Positions 1-8,401 of a stretch of 64,000 nt of DNA are shown here, piece by piece (within the stretch, counting starts at the first letter, position 1; each line of letters begins with the position of its first letter). A program made the position numbers and the translations under genes. The notes beneath the pieces were generated by a model. That model searched no databases and was not told where the DNA came from. It saw nothing but the letters and a program-made list of their open reading frames with translations. The DNA lies in NCBI RefSeq assembly GCF_001424645.1, contig NZ_LMQR01000001.1, positions 124,001 to 188,000 of the forward strand, written 5' to 3'. This DNA comes from Frigoribacterium sp. Leaf415 (GTDB taxonomy: Bacteria > Actinomycetota > Actinomycetes > Actinomycetales > Microbacteriaceae).

Positions 1-1
1 G

Positions 2-277
2 TCGCACTCGTACCACTCGGGGGCGTGCCTGTACTTCACGTTCGCGTTCGAGCACGGTGACGACGCCGAGGCCGAGTACGACGTGGTCAAGCACGCCATC
101 CAGCAGGCGTTCATCGACACCGGGGCGACCGTCTCGCACCACCACGGCGTCGGGCTCGAGCACCAGCCGTGGCTCGCACAGGACGTCTCGCCCGAAGGCG
201 TGGCCGTCATGCAGGGGCTGTTCGACTCGGTCGACCCGGGACGCGTGTTCAACCCCGGGAAGGTGACGGGCGCGTAG
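2..277 (+). CDS. FAD-linked oxidase C-terminal fragment (alkylglycerone-phosphate synthase-like), 5' truncated
   Basis: Only the last 91 residues are inside the window; the reading frame is open from base 2. The fragment has SHSYHSGACLYFTF, then SHHHGVG, and ends DPGRVFNPGK. This arrangement is typical of the C-terminal cap of vanillyl-alcohol-oxidase-type FAD enzymes related to alkyldihydroxyacetonephosphate synthase and actinobacterial FAD-binding oxidases. The His cluster lies near the flavin/active site in that family. The substrate cannot be told from this fragment. A palindrome about 90 bases downstream may mark the 3' end of the transcript. Confidence 0.85.
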   Translation, partial: SHSYHSGACLYFTFAFEHGDDAEAEYDVVKHAIQQAFIDTGATVSHHHGVGLEHQPWLAQDVSPEGVAVMQGLFDSVDPGRVFNPGKVTGA

Positions 278-365
278 TCCCGCGCCGCGCCTCCCGCGCT
301 GCCGCGCCGCTGCCGCGCCGCTGCCGCGCCGCCGCCGCTGCCGCCGCACCGCCGCACCGCGCCAC

Positions 366-411
366 GAGATGGTCACAGCACCGCGATTAGTCCTGGTGCG
401 GTGACCATCTC
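366..411. repeat. Intergenic palindrome (variant of the 3'-end palindromes)
   Basis: Arms GAGATGGTCACaGCACC (366-382) and its near-perfect complement (395-411) flank a 12-base loop. There is no T-run after either arm. It sits between the truncated oxidase and the broken AbiEi-like gene. Similar long palindromes occur at 1543, 3318, 7054, 19843, 28511 and 37996. It may act as a factor-independent terminator without a U-tract, an mRNA stabiliser or a REP-type element. Confidence 0.6.
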
Positions 412-523
412 ACGGTGTTTTCCGACTGAACGTGTCTCGTGCACAGGGGTGACGACGTGAACGCTGTCCACAGGGAGGCGCTGGTCGGGCCTCGAGGGCG
501 GTGGGCGTGGACAGGGTGGGAGC

Positions 524-1573
524 GTGACCACTGCGCTTCCACCCCTCGTCTTCGCCGCGACCTACGGTTCCCAGAGCAGGCACGGCACTGCTCTGAGACG
601 TGACGCGAGACGCGGCCTGCTGCATCGGGTGCACCCTGGGGTCTACGTCGAAGCCGCCGACTAGGCGCGTCTCGACAGACGTGGACGACACGTCTTGACG
701 ACGCGGGCGGTAATGGCCGGTCTGTCGCCGCGGGTCGTCGTGTCGCACGGCTCGGCCGTCGCCCTCCACCGTCTGCCGAGCGTCGACTGGCCGCGAGGGC
801 CGGTGCATGTCATCGATCCCGGCCGCGACCGGACACAGGCGACCGCACGAGTCGTCCGCCACCCGGGGCCGATCGATGCACACGACACGGTCGAGATCGA
901 CGGGCTCGTCGTGACGAGCGAGGGGCGGACGGCCGTCGACAGGTCGAGGACGGCGTCCTTCGCCGACGGGGTGCTCTGTGTCGACGCCGTCCTTCGTCGC
1001 GCCGCGGCTCGGGCGGGGTGTTTCGAGGCGTCAGACCGACGCGACCCGCGTCGGTCCGCTGGTCACCGGTCGCTCGTGGACGCCGCGGCCGACGGCATGC
1101 GCCGGCTGCTGTTCGAGCGGCTTGACCGTGAATCCGGCACGCGGGGGCTGTCGACGGCCCGCGGGGTCGTGGCGTTCGCCACGCCGTGGGCAGAGAACGG
1201 CGGCGAATCCCTGTGTCGCCTGGCACTGCTCGAGCTCGGCGCTCCGGAGCCCTCCATGCAGGTCGAGTTCTTCGACGACGAGGGGCTGGCCGGACGATGC
1301 GACTTCGTGATCGGTGACGCGGCGCTCGAGTTCGACGGCAAGGCCAAGTACGACGATGCGGCCTTCCGGGCAGGGAAGGTGCCGTCTGCCGTGGTCAAGG
1401 CCGAGAAGGCGCGCGAGCGCCGCCTGGTGAGGTCGGGTGGAGTCTCGGTGATCGGACGATGCGACGCCGAGGACGTCGCATTGCGCCTTCCGCTCGCCAG
1501 AATTCTCCGAGACCTCGACGTCGAGCTCAGACCACGGCAGAACGCCAGGATGTGGCCACACCGCCAGGTTTAG
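524..1573 (+). pseudogene. AbiEi-like antitoxin / DUF559-type nuclease-fold protein interrupted by an in-frame amber codon
   Basis: A GTG at 524 opens a frame of 46 codons reading ...LLHRVHPGVYVEAAD, then TAG at 662-664, then in the same frame ARLDRRGRHVLTTRAVMAGL... to 1573. Both sides belong to one family: an N-terminal AbiEi-type winged helix (RRGLLHRVHPGVYV), a middle region, and a C-terminal PD-(D/E)XK/DUF559-like segment (GRCDFVIGD...LEFDGKAKY). The TAG lies where this family usually carries an aromatic residue, so one base (TGG to TAG) would restore a protein of about 349 residues. The downstream part could be made from an internal start near 695, but it would lack the DNA-binding half. 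A sequencing error cannot be excluded. The gene stop at 1571-1573 lies inside a palindrome. Confidence 0.75.
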
Positions 1574-1600
1574 GCGTGGTGCTGTGACCACATCCTGGCG
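1543..1600. repeat. Palindrome overlapping the 3' end of the AbiEi-like gene
   Basis: Perfect 13-base outer arms CGCCAGGATGTGG (1543-1555) and CCACATCCTGGCG (1588-1600), with further pairing inside. The stop codon of the upstream gene lies in the loop. It could end the upstream transcript before cysK. No T-run follows. Confidence 0.6.
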
Positions 1601-1744
1601 GCGTGCTCACATCGTGGCGGGGTGGCGCGCGGGTGGGCGGGGTGGCGGGGTGGCGGGGGACGCACAGGGGGACGGCGCAGGGCGGCTGCCTAAGATGAGC
1701 ATCGATCCGTCCGCACAGACCCCGTTCACGGAAGAGACCCGCGC

Positions 1745-2683
1745 ATGCCCGGAATCCACGCCGACATCACCTCGGCCTTCGGCAACACCCCGCTCGTCAA
1801 GCTCAACTCGCTGCCCGCCGAGGGCGGGGCCGAGGTGCTGGCCAAGCTCGAGTTCTACAACCCGGGTGCCAGCGTGAAGGACCGCCTCGGCGTCGCCATC
1901 GTCGACGCGGCCGAGGCGTCCGGCGACCTGAAGCCCGGCGGCACGATCGTCGAGGGCTCGAGCGGCAACACCGGCATCTCGCTGGCCCTCGTCGGTGCCG
2001 CCCGCGGCTACCAGGTGATCGTCACCATGCCCGAGACGATGAGCGTCGAACGACGCACCGTGATGAAGGCCTACGGCGCGAAGATCGTCCTGACCCCCGG
2101 CCCCGAGGGCATGAAGGGCGCCGTCGAGCGTGCCAAGCAGATCGCCGCCGAGACCGAGAACGCGATCTGGGCGCAGCAGTTCGAGGCCCGGGCCAACGCC
2201 GAGATCCACCGCCGCACGACCGCGCCCGAGATCCTGCGCGACACCGACGGGAAGATCGACTTCTTCGTCGCGGGCGTCGGCACCGGCGGCACGATCACGG
2301 GCGTCGGCCAGGTGCTGCACGAGAAGGTCCCCGGCGTGAAGGTCGTCGCCGTCGAGCCCGCCGACTCGCCCTTGTTGAGCGAGGGCAAGGCCGGGCCGCA
2401 CAAGATCCAGGGCATCGGGGCGAACTTCGTGCCCGAGGTGCTCGACCGCTCGCAGATCGACGAGGTCTTCCCCGTGCAGCTCGACGACGCCCTGCGCGTC
2501 GCGCGCGACCTGGCCACGCGAGAGGGCATCCTCTCGGGCATCTCGTCGGGCGCCATCATCCACGCCGCACTCGAGATCGCGAAGCGACCCGAGAACGCCG
2601 GCAAGCGCATCGTCGCGATCGTCTGCGACACCGGAGAGCGCTACCTGTCGACCGTGCTCTTCCAGGACCTCGCGGACGCCTAG
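1745..2683 (+). CDS. cysK: Cysteine synthase A (O-acetylserine sulfhydrylase)
   Basis: Makes L-cysteine from O-acetylserine and sulfide with PLP in the cytoplasm. It has 312 residues, normal for CysK. The PLP lysine lies in NPGASVKDR (about residues 38-46), the substrate loop is EGSSGNTGI, the phosphate-binding loop is [10 protein letters not shown], and the late SGISSGA motif is present. It starts [20 protein letters not shown], a typical CysK N-terminus, with a weak GGAAGAG upstream. It is followed by cysE one base after its stop, so the two substrates and enzymes of the cysteine synthase complex are co-expressed. Confidence 0.97.
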   Translation: MPGIHADITSAFGNTPLVKLNSLPAEGGAEVLAKLEFYNPGASVKDRLGVAIVDAAEASGDLKPGGTIVEGSSGNTGISLALVGAARGYQVIVTMPETMSVERRTVMKAYGAKIVLTPGPEGMKGAVERAKQIAAETENAIWAQQFEARANAEIHRRTTAPEILRDTDGKIDFFVAGVGTGGTITGVGQVLHEKVPGVKVVAVEPADSPLLSEGKAGPHKIQGIGANFVPEVLDRSQIDEVFPVQLDDALRVARDLATREGILSGISSGAIIHAALEIAKRPENAGKRIVAIVCDTGERYLSTVLFQDLADA

Positions 2684-2684
2684 G

Positions 2685-3239
2685 GTGCAGCTGGTCGCCC
2701 GCCTCCGCGAAGACCTCGACACCGTCCGGAGGCGCGACCCGGCGGCCCGAGGACGCGTCGAGACCGCTCTGGTCTACTCGGGCTTGCACGCGGTGTGGGC
2801 GCACCGCGTGACCTCGCGACTGTGGCGTGCGGGGCCGGCACCGCGCCTCCTCGGGTCGCGGTTCGCCGCGCGGGTTCTCTCGCAGGTGGCCCGGACGCTG
2901 ACCGGCGTCGAGATCCACCCCGGGGCCCGCCTCGGGGCCCGCCTCTTCATCGACCACGGCATGGGCGTCGTGATCGGCGAGACCGCGGTGGTCGGCGACG
3001 ACTGCACGATCTTCCACGGCGTGACCCTCGGGGGCAAGGGACGAGGAGGCGCGCTCGGCCGCCGGCACCCCACCGTCGGTGACGGCGTGATGATCGGTGC
3101 CGGGGCCGCCGTGCTCGGCGGCGTCACCGTGGGCAGCGGCAGCGTCGTCGGGGCCAACGCCGTCGTGACGAAGGACGTCCCGCCCGGGTCCGTCGCGGTG
3201 GGCGTGCCCGCGATCGCCCGGCCGCGCGCCGAGGCCTGA
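2685..3239 (+). CDS. cysE: Serine O-acetyltransferase
   Basis: Acetylates L-serine with acetyl-CoA to give O-acetylserine, the substrate of CysK. At 184 residues it is the short actinobacterial/Bacillus-type CysE. The left-handed beta-helix hexapeptide repeats run from about residue 75 to the end ([37 protein letters not shown]), with the catalytic His in IDHGMG and a second His in IFHGVTLGG. The GTG start is one base after the cysK stop, and no separate ribosome site is evident, so translational coupling is likely. The C-terminus RPRAEA is variable in this family. Confidence 0.95.
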   Translation: MQLVARLREDLDTVRRRDPAARGRVETALVYSGLHAVWAHRVTSRLWRAGPAPRLLGSRFAARVLSQVARTLTGVEIHPGARLGARLFIDHGMGVVIGETAVVGDDCTIFHGVTLGGKGRGGALGRRHPTVGDGVMIGAGAAVLGGVTVGSGSVVGANAVVTKDVPPGSVAVGVPAIARPRAEA

Positions 3240-3241
3240 GC

Positions 3242-3312
3242 CTGCCCCGACCGGGCCGTGCCGGGCCCTGCCCCGACCGGGCCGGGCCGGGCCCTGCCCC
3301 GACCGGGCCCGG
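3242..3312. repeat. 26-bp tandem repeat, about 2.7 copies
   Basis: The unit CTGCCCCGACCGGGCC plus ten further G/C bases starts at 3242, 3268 and 3294, exactly 26 bases apart. It follows the cysE stop and ends just before a palindrome. It is a candidate variable-number locus; no function is visible. Confidence 0.75.
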
Positions 3313-3317
3313 CACGT

Positions 3318-3374
3318 CGAGGAGTCACGACGTGCCGGTCACCGTGGACCCGAGCGGCATGTCGTGACTCCTCG
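3318..3374. repeat. GTCACGAC-type intergenic palindrome between convergent genes
   Basis: Arms CGAGGAGTCACGACGTGCCG (3318-3337) and its complement with one mismatch (3355-3374), with a 17-base loop. It separates cysE (+) from the ABC permease (-), so it could serve both transcripts. The inner TCACGACrTGCCG core is shared with the palindromes at 7054, 19843 and 28511. Confidence 0.75.
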
Positions 3375-3385
3375 GCGAGCCCGCC

Positions 3386-4174
3386 TCAGTGGCGAGGCTC
3401 CCAGCGGAACAGTCGCATCCCCGCGACCACGGCCAGCGCGGCCCAGACCAGCGTGGGGGCGAGCAGCACCGGGACGACCGACAGGTCGCCGCCGTTCCAG
3501 GCGAGCACGGCGAGTTCCATGAGTCCGCCTCCGGGCAGCACCCGCTTCAGCCAGAGCAGGTCGTCGGCACCGGTGAGCGTCCACCAGATGGCGACGCCGA
3601 GCGTGACCATGAAGATCGGCATGGTCGTGTACTGCGCGTGCTCGGGTGAGGTGCTGAAGCCGGCCGTCGCGAACGCGAATCCGGCGAACATGACCTCGGC
3701 GATGATGACGGCGGCGATCACCAACGCCGGGTTCGCCGGTGGTTCGCGCACGGCGAGGACGCCGAGCACGATCACGATCTGCGCGAGGCTGACGGCCATG
3801 GCGGGGAGCACGAGTCCTCCGATGATGCCCGCGTCGCTGACCGAACCGCTGCGCAGTCGCTTCAGGTAGAGCGACTGTCGACGGGCCGCCAGCGTCGTCG
3901 TCGCGGTGATGTAGACCCCGAGGCCCACCATGCCCACGATCTGCACGCCCGCGAGCATGCCGCCCGTGCCGTAGACACCGAACAGGAAGGTGCCGGCTCC
4001 GAACGCCAGGGGCAACAGCAGGGCCGAGAGCGCGACGGTGCGGTTGCGCACGAGCATGCGCAACTCGGCGACGCCGATGGCGACGGGTCCCGACCGGTTC
4101 GAGCCGGAGGGAGAGGTGCCGCCGGGCCCGGTCGGACCCGTCGAGGCGGGGGAGGAGGTGACGACGGAAGTCAT
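3386..4174 (-). CDS. ABC-2 type transporter permease
   Basis: A 262-residue membrane protein with about six hydrophobic helices after a Pro/Ser/Gly-rich N-terminus (residues 1-30). It looks like the ABC2_membrane/DrrB-type permeases that pair with a separate ATPase. The ATPase gene lies directly upstream on the same strand with a 34-base gap, forming one two-gene exporter operon. The starting Met is preceded by GAAAGGACCCC, a good ribosome site. Divergently transcribed histidine kinase and response regulator genes suggest envelope-stress or antibiotic control, as in LiaRS/DesKR-linked exporters. The substrate is unknown. Confidence 0.85.
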   Translation of the reverse strand: MTSVVTSSPASTGPTGPGGTSPSGSNRSGPVAIGVAELRMLVRNRTVALSALLLPLAFGAGTFLFGVYGTGGMLAGVQIVGMVGLGVYITATTTLAARRQSLYLKRLRSGSVSDAGIIGGLVLPAMAVSLAQIVIVLGVLAVREPPANPALVIAAVIIAEVMFAGFAFATAGFSTSPEHAQYTTMPIFMVTLGVAIWWTLTGADDLLWLKRVLPGGGLMELAVLAWNGGDLSVVPVLLAPTLVWAALAVVAGMRLFRWEPRH

Positions 4175-4208
4175 GAGGGGTCCTTTCGAGGACGGTGGAT
4201 CGAGGGGG

Positions 4209-5150
4209 TCAGGAGGCGCGGCTGAGGTCGCGGAACACGTCGTCGAGTCCCGACTCGTGCACGGTGAAGCGGGCCAGGGTGTGGTCGGCGTCGGCCGCCC
4301 AGCGCAGCAGCGTCGCGACGTCGCGCTGGGCGTCGTCGGTCTCGACGACGACGACGTCGTTCTCGGTGCGGGTGATCGGCAACGGGAGGTCGTCGATCGC
4401 GGCGGGGGCGACGAACCGGATGCTCGTCGTGCTCCCGGCCGTCAGGTCGGCGACCGTGCCCTCGCGGCGGATCGCGCCCGCGTGCATCAGGCCGATGCGG
4501 TCGGCGTTCTCGGCCGCCTCTTCGAGGTAGTGGGTCGTCAGGACGAAGGTGACCCCCGCCTCCCGCAGTTCGGCGACGACGGCCCAGAGGGCGTCGCGGG
4601 CGGCCGGGTCGAGGCCGGTCGTCGGCTCGTCGAGGAAGACCAGCTCGGGGGTGCCCCAGACCGCGGCGGCGAAGTCGACGCGGCGGCGCTCGCCGCCCGA
4701 CAGCTGGGCGACCCGGGCGCGGGCCTTGTGGTCGATGCCGACCAGGCCGAGCACCCGGTCGACGTCGTCGTCGCGGCCCGAGACGGCCCCAGAGAGCAGG
4801 ACGCTCTCGCGCACGGTCAGCTCCGGGGCGAGGCCGGAGTCCTGCAGCATCATGCCGATGCGGGGGCGCGTGCGGCGACGGTCGGCCGGGTCGCTGCCCA
4901 GCACCTGGACCGTGCCGCTGGAGGCCTCGCGATGACCTTCGAGCACCTCGAGCGTGGTGGTCTTGCCGGCTCCGTTGGTGCCGAGCAGGGCGTACAACTC
5001 GCCCCGACGCACCGTGAGGTCGACGCCGTCGACCGCGGTGAACGACCCGTACGAGCAGGTGAGGCCCCGCGTCGAGATCACGGTGTCGGCCTCCTCCGCC
5101 TGATCACGGGTGACGGCCGGGCGGGGCGTGGTGTCGGTGGAGTTCGTCAT
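4209..5150 (-). CDS. ABC transporter ATP-binding protein (drug/lipid exporter type)
   Basis: A 313-residue ATPase of the DrrA/CcmA class. Walker A GTNGAGKT lies at residues 57-64, the signature LSGGE near 150, Walker B LVFLDEPTTGLDP near 170 and the switch His in TTHYLEEA near 205. A C-terminal extension of about 90 residues is typical of exporters. ATG 5150 (MTNSTDTTPRP) was chosen over an upstream GTG/ATG because the upstream 38 residues have no family likeness and would run into the divergent promoter region. It energises the permease encoded just downstream. Confidence 0.92.
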   Translation of the reverse strand: MTNSTDTTPRPAVTRDQAEEADTVISTRGLTCSYGSFTAVDGVDLTVRRGELYALLGTNGAGKTTTLEVLEGHREASSGTVQVLGSDPADRRRTRPRIGMMLQDSGLAPELTVRESVLLSGAVSGRDDDVDRVLGLVGIDHKARARVAQLSGGERRRVDFAAAVWGTPELVFLDEPTTGLDPAARDALWAVVAELREAGVTFVLTTHYLEEAAENADRIGLMHAGAIRREGTVADLTAGSTTSIRFVAPAAIDDLPLPITRTENDVVVVETDDAQRDVATLLRWAADADHTLARFTVHESGLDDVFRDLSRAS

Positions 5151-5281
5151 GTCATCGACGATCTCGCGTTCGGCGCGGCCGTCGTAGTGCCACCGCGCCA
5201 CCAGTTCCGTGTGACATCGGTCACGTGCAGGCGTGACATCGGGCAGGCCCGTCCGCGTGGGCACTCCGTTAGCGTGGTTCC

Positions 5282-6445
5282 ATGCCCCGCCGCACGCTGC
5301 CCGCCCGCTCCGCGAGCCTCGTCACGGGATCCCGACTGCCACCCCTGGCGCGCATGCGGCGCTACGTGACCTGGTCGTTCGTCGGGTTGGCCGCGTTCTA
5401 CACGGTGGTCTTCGGCACGATCCTGGTCGTCGAGGGGGCCTCGCCCGCGCTCGTGGCCGCCGTCGGTGTCGTGGGTGCGCTGGTCACCGCTCAGTCGTTC
5501 TTCTGGGAGCGCCGAGGCCCGTGGTGGCTGACCGCCTCCACCCTGGTCACGTCGTACGGTCTCTGGCTGATCGTGCCCCTCGGCGGGCAGAACTTCGTGG
5601 TGCTGTTCTTCTTCGGCATCTCGCTCGGCTACGTCACCACGACCGCGCCGCTCGCCGCTCCGCGCTGGCTGATCGTCGGCCTCGTGCTCGCCCTGCTGCC
5701 GGTGGTGCTCACCTCGGCTGACGATCTGCCCGTGCTGACGGCGCAGGTCGTGGCCGTCGTGCTCGCCCTGCTCGCGATGTACGGCGTCTGTCGACTGAAC
5801 CGGTACGGGTTCGACCTCTACCTCGAGATCGACGCGGCCCGCGAGACGCAGTCCGAGCTCGCCGTGATGCAGGAGCGCTACCGCTTCTCGGTCGATCTCC
5901 ACGACATCCAGGGGCAGGCCCTGCACGTCAGTCGCCTGCAGCTGCAACTGGCCGACAAGACGCTCGACCGTGACCCCGTCGCCGCGCGCCAGCACCTCCG
6001 CGAGGCCGAGCAGTTGATCGTGCAGACCATCGCCGAGACCCGCCGTCTGGCCTACGGCGAACGCACCCTCACGCTCGCCGGCGAACTGGCCAACTCGACC
6101 GAGCTCATCCGCGCTGCGGGCATCGAGCTCGAGGTCACGGGCGTCCCTCCCGTCGGGCACCCGGCCGACGACCTGTTCGGTCACGTCGTGCGCGAGGCCA
6201 CCACGAACCTGCTGCGGCACGCCCAGGCCGAGCGGGTCACCATCGTGCTCGGCCCCGAGTCGGTCCAGGTGGTCAACGACGGCGCGGCCGAACCGATGCG
6301 AGGGCTCAGCGGCCTGGCCCGCCTCGGCGAACGGTTCGGCGCGGTCGGCGGCACCGTGACCACCCGTCAGATCGACGCCGAGTTCCGGGTCGAGGCCCAC
6401 GCGGCCGGGACACCCGCCGCGGCGCTGCGTGGGGGTGCTTCGTGA
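5282..6445 (+). CDS. Sensor histidine kinase (NarL-partner, HisKA_3 type)
   Basis: A 387-residue membrane kinase. Five to six transmembrane segments fill residues 25-165. The dimerisation/phosphoacceptor box follows with DLHDIQGQAL (His near 206), and a HATPase domain has VREATTNLLRHAQA as its N box. This layout matches DesK/LiaS-like kinases that sense membrane state. It overlaps the regulator gene by 4 bases (GTGA). It is divergent from the ABC exporter with a 131-base gap, so the pair probably controls that exporter. The G1/G2 glycine region is short, as is common in this class. Confidence 0.9.
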   Translation: MPRRTLPARSASLVTGSRLPPLARMRRYVTWSFVGLAAFYTVVFGTILVVEGASPALVAAVGVVGALVTAQSFFWERRGPWWLTASTLVTSYGLWLIVPLGGQNFVVLFFFGISLGYVTTTAPLAAPRWLIVGLVLALLPVVLTSADDLPVLTAQVVAVVLALLAMYGVCRLNRYGFDLYLEIDAARETQSELAVMQERYRFSVDLHDIQGQALHVSRLQLQLADKTLDRDPVAARQHLREAEQLIVQTIAETRRLAYGERTLTLAGELANSTELIRAAGIELEVTGVPPVGHPADDLFGHVVREATTNLLRHAQAERVTIVLGPESVQVVNDGAAEPMRGLSGLARLGERFGAVGGTVTTRQIDAEFRVEAHAAGTPAAALRGGAS

Positions 6446-7044
6446 TCCGGGTGCTGCTCGCCGACGACGAGACCCTGCTCCGGCGGTCGATCGCCGCCCT
6501 GCTCGACCTGAGCGAGACCGTCGAGGTCGTCGCCCAGGCCGTCGACGGCACCGAGGCGGTGGCGCTCGCGGCCCTCCACCAGCCCGACGTGGTGCTGCTC
6601 GACCTCGAGATGCCCGGCATGGACGGCATCGACGCGGCGATCGCCATCCTGGGTGGACGACCCGACCAGGCGGTCGTGCTGCTGACTCGTCACGGTCGTC
6701 CGGGCGTGCTCCGGCGGGCCCTCCGCGCCGGCGTTCGGGGCTTCCTGCCGAAGTCGGTCGACCCCGACGAACTCGAGAGGGTGATCGTGCAGGTGCACGG
6801 CGGCCGTCGCTACATCGACGCCGACATCTCGGCGTCGGCGATGATGGACGACTGCCCGCTGACCGAGCGCGAGCTCGACACGCTGCGCCTGACGACCGAC
6901 GGGTTCTCGGTGCGCGAGATCAGCGCCCGCCTGCACCTCGCGTCGGGCACGGTGCGCAACTACCTGTCGTCGGCCATGCAGAAGACGGGCAGCTCGTCCC
7001 GTCACACCGCCGCCCGGGTCGCTCGCGAACGCGGCTGGCTCTGA
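6442..7044 (+). CDS. LuxR/NarL-family response regulator
   Basis: A 200-residue two-domain regulator. The receiver domain (1-120) has acidic DDE at 8-10, the phospho-acceptor Asp in VVLLDLEMPGMDG and a Lys in FLPKSVD. The DNA-binding LuxR helix-turn-helix is LTERELDTLRL...VREISARLHLASGTVRNYL (about 145-190). The GTG start overlaps the kinase stop by 4 bases, so the two are translationally coupled. It ends next to a palindrome shared with the convergent acyltransferase gene. Confidence 0.93.
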   Translation: MIRVLLADDETLLRRSIAALLDLSETVEVVAQAVDGTEAVALAALHQPDVVLLDLEMPGMDGIDAAIAILGGRPDQAVVLLTRHGRPGVLRRALRAGVRGFLPKSVDPDELERVIVQVHGGRRYIDADISASAMMDDCPLTERELDTLRLTTDGFSVREISARLHLASGTVRNYLSSAMQKTGSSSRHTAARVARERGWL

Positions 7045-7053
7045 CCCCGTCAC

Positions 7054-7117
7054 CGCCGAGATGTCACGACTTGCGGCTCATGTCCGAAGGTGAGTGGCAA
7101 GTCGTGACATCTCGGCG
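7054..7117. repeat. GATGTCACGAC-type intergenic palindrome between convergent genes
   Basis: Arms CGCCGAGATGTCACGACTTGC (7054-7074, given here as 21 bases split by the core ATGTCACGAC) and the exact complement (7097-7117). The loop holds the remnant GGCTCA...TGAGTG pairing. It lies between the regulator (+) and acyltransferase (-) stops and is the cleanest member of this family with those at 19843 and 28511. Confidence 0.8.
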
Positions 7118-7135
7118 CGCGGTGAGGCCCGCGGG

Positions 7136-8305
7136 TCAGGCGTTCGTGAGCTCGCGGTCCCGCGAGACGGCCGAGGAGGCGCGGCGCGGCTCTCGAGGCT
7201 CGAAGCGCCCCTTGAGCTTCAGGGCGGGCTTCTCCACGACGTGGTGCGAGAGCACCGACGTGCCGACGGCCGCGGCGAGCACGAGGACGATGCCGAGGGC
7301 GCCCTGCACGTACGGCTCGAGGAGCGCGATGAATACGACGTGCCAGAGGTACAGCGGGTACGAGATGGCACGTCCGAACCAGGCGACCGGGGCCAGGGAC
7401 AGCACCCAGGCGACGGGCGACGACGCCGTGACGAGCCCGCCGATCAACAGCATCGAGGCGAGGCCCACGGCGGGCAGGGCGACCGCGAAGGTCAGGACGT
7501 TCTGCTGCCAGCCCGATCCGATGACGAACAACGAGCCCACGACCCCGGCGAGTCCGAGCCAGGTGGCCAGCGCCCCCCAGCGGCCGGCCAGGGCGGCCCG
7601 CACGCGATCGGACCGCAGGACGACCGCCAGGACGCAGCCCATGAGCAGGGGGGCCACGTTGAGGACGGGGCTGAAGTAGATGTCGGGGGTCGCGCTGCCG
7701 GACGGGCGGTCGTAGAGGAACCAGGTCGCGACGGCCGAGGCGACGACGACGACCGACAGACCGGCGACGAGGGCCCTGCGCTTGACCGCGACGGCGAGCA
7801 GCAGCACGAGCACCGGCGGCCAGACGAGGTAGAACTGCTCTTCCATCGACAGGCTCCACATCGGGGCGAAGACGCCCTGCGAGGTGTCGAAGAAGGCCCG
7901 GGCGATGTTGCCCGAGTAGGTCAGGGCGATCACGGCGGCACCGACCGGGCCGAGCGTCGAGCCCTGGTAGTCGCCGACGAGCCACCACAGTGAGATGCCG
8001 ACCACGACGACGGCGAGCAACGTCGGGTAGAGCCGCAGCAGGCGACGGACCCAGAACCGGCCGAGCCGGATGCGTCCCGTCGACGCGTGCTCGCGCAGCA
8101 GCAGGGTGGTGATCAGGTAGCCCGACAGCACGAAGAACACGTTGACGCCCACGAATCCGCTGCCGAAGCCCGGCACGTGCAGGTGGTACAGCACGACGAG
8201 GGCGATGGCCAGGGTTCGCAGGCCGTCGAGCGGCAGGACCCGGTCTCGACGGGTGGTCGAGACGGGGCGGACGGTCGGCTCTGTGGTCGGCAGGGCTGAG
8301 GGCAT
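7136..8305 (-). CDS. Membrane acyltransferase, OafA/YrhL family
   Basis: A 389-residue integral membrane O-acyltransferase with about ten helices. The family core LDGLRTLAIALVVLYHL carries the catalytic His, followed by GVNVFFVLSGYLIT, FWVRRLLRLYPTLL and SLSMEEQFYLVWP. Such enzymes move acetyl or other acyl groups from the cytoplasm to surface polysaccharides or peptidoglycan. ATG 8305 (MPSALPTTEP) is preferred to an upstream start. There is no extracellular SGNH domain at the C-terminus, which ends after a short basic tail. It could decorate the glycans made by the cluster at 38-46 kb, but that is inference. Confidence 0.92.
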   Translation of the reverse strand: MPSALPTTEPTVRPVSTTRRDRVLPLDGLRTLAIALVVLYHLHVPGFGSGFVGVNVFFVLSGYLITTLLLREHASTGRIRLGRFWVRRLLRLYPTLLAVVVVGISLWWLVGDYQGSTLGPVGAAVIALTYSGNIARAFFDTSQGVFAPMWSLSMEEQFYLVWPPVLVLLLAVAVKRRALVAGLSVVVVASAVATWFLYDRPSGSATPDIYFSPVLNVAPLLMGCVLAVVLRSDRVRAALAGRWGALATWLGLAGVVGSLFVIGSGWQQNVLTFAVALPAVGLASMLLIGGLVTASSPVAWVLSLAPVAWFGRAISYPLYLWHVVFIALLEPYVQGALGIVLVLAAAVGTSVLSHHVVEKPALKLKGRFEPREPRRASSAVSRDRELTNA

Positions 8306-8401
8306 CGTTGCAGTGTGCCTCACGTTTCTTGGTGCCGCCCGAACGAGGAGGCCGGGTTCGCATCCCGGCCCCACCCGCTCGTGGGCAGCATCAGGAGGGC
8401 G

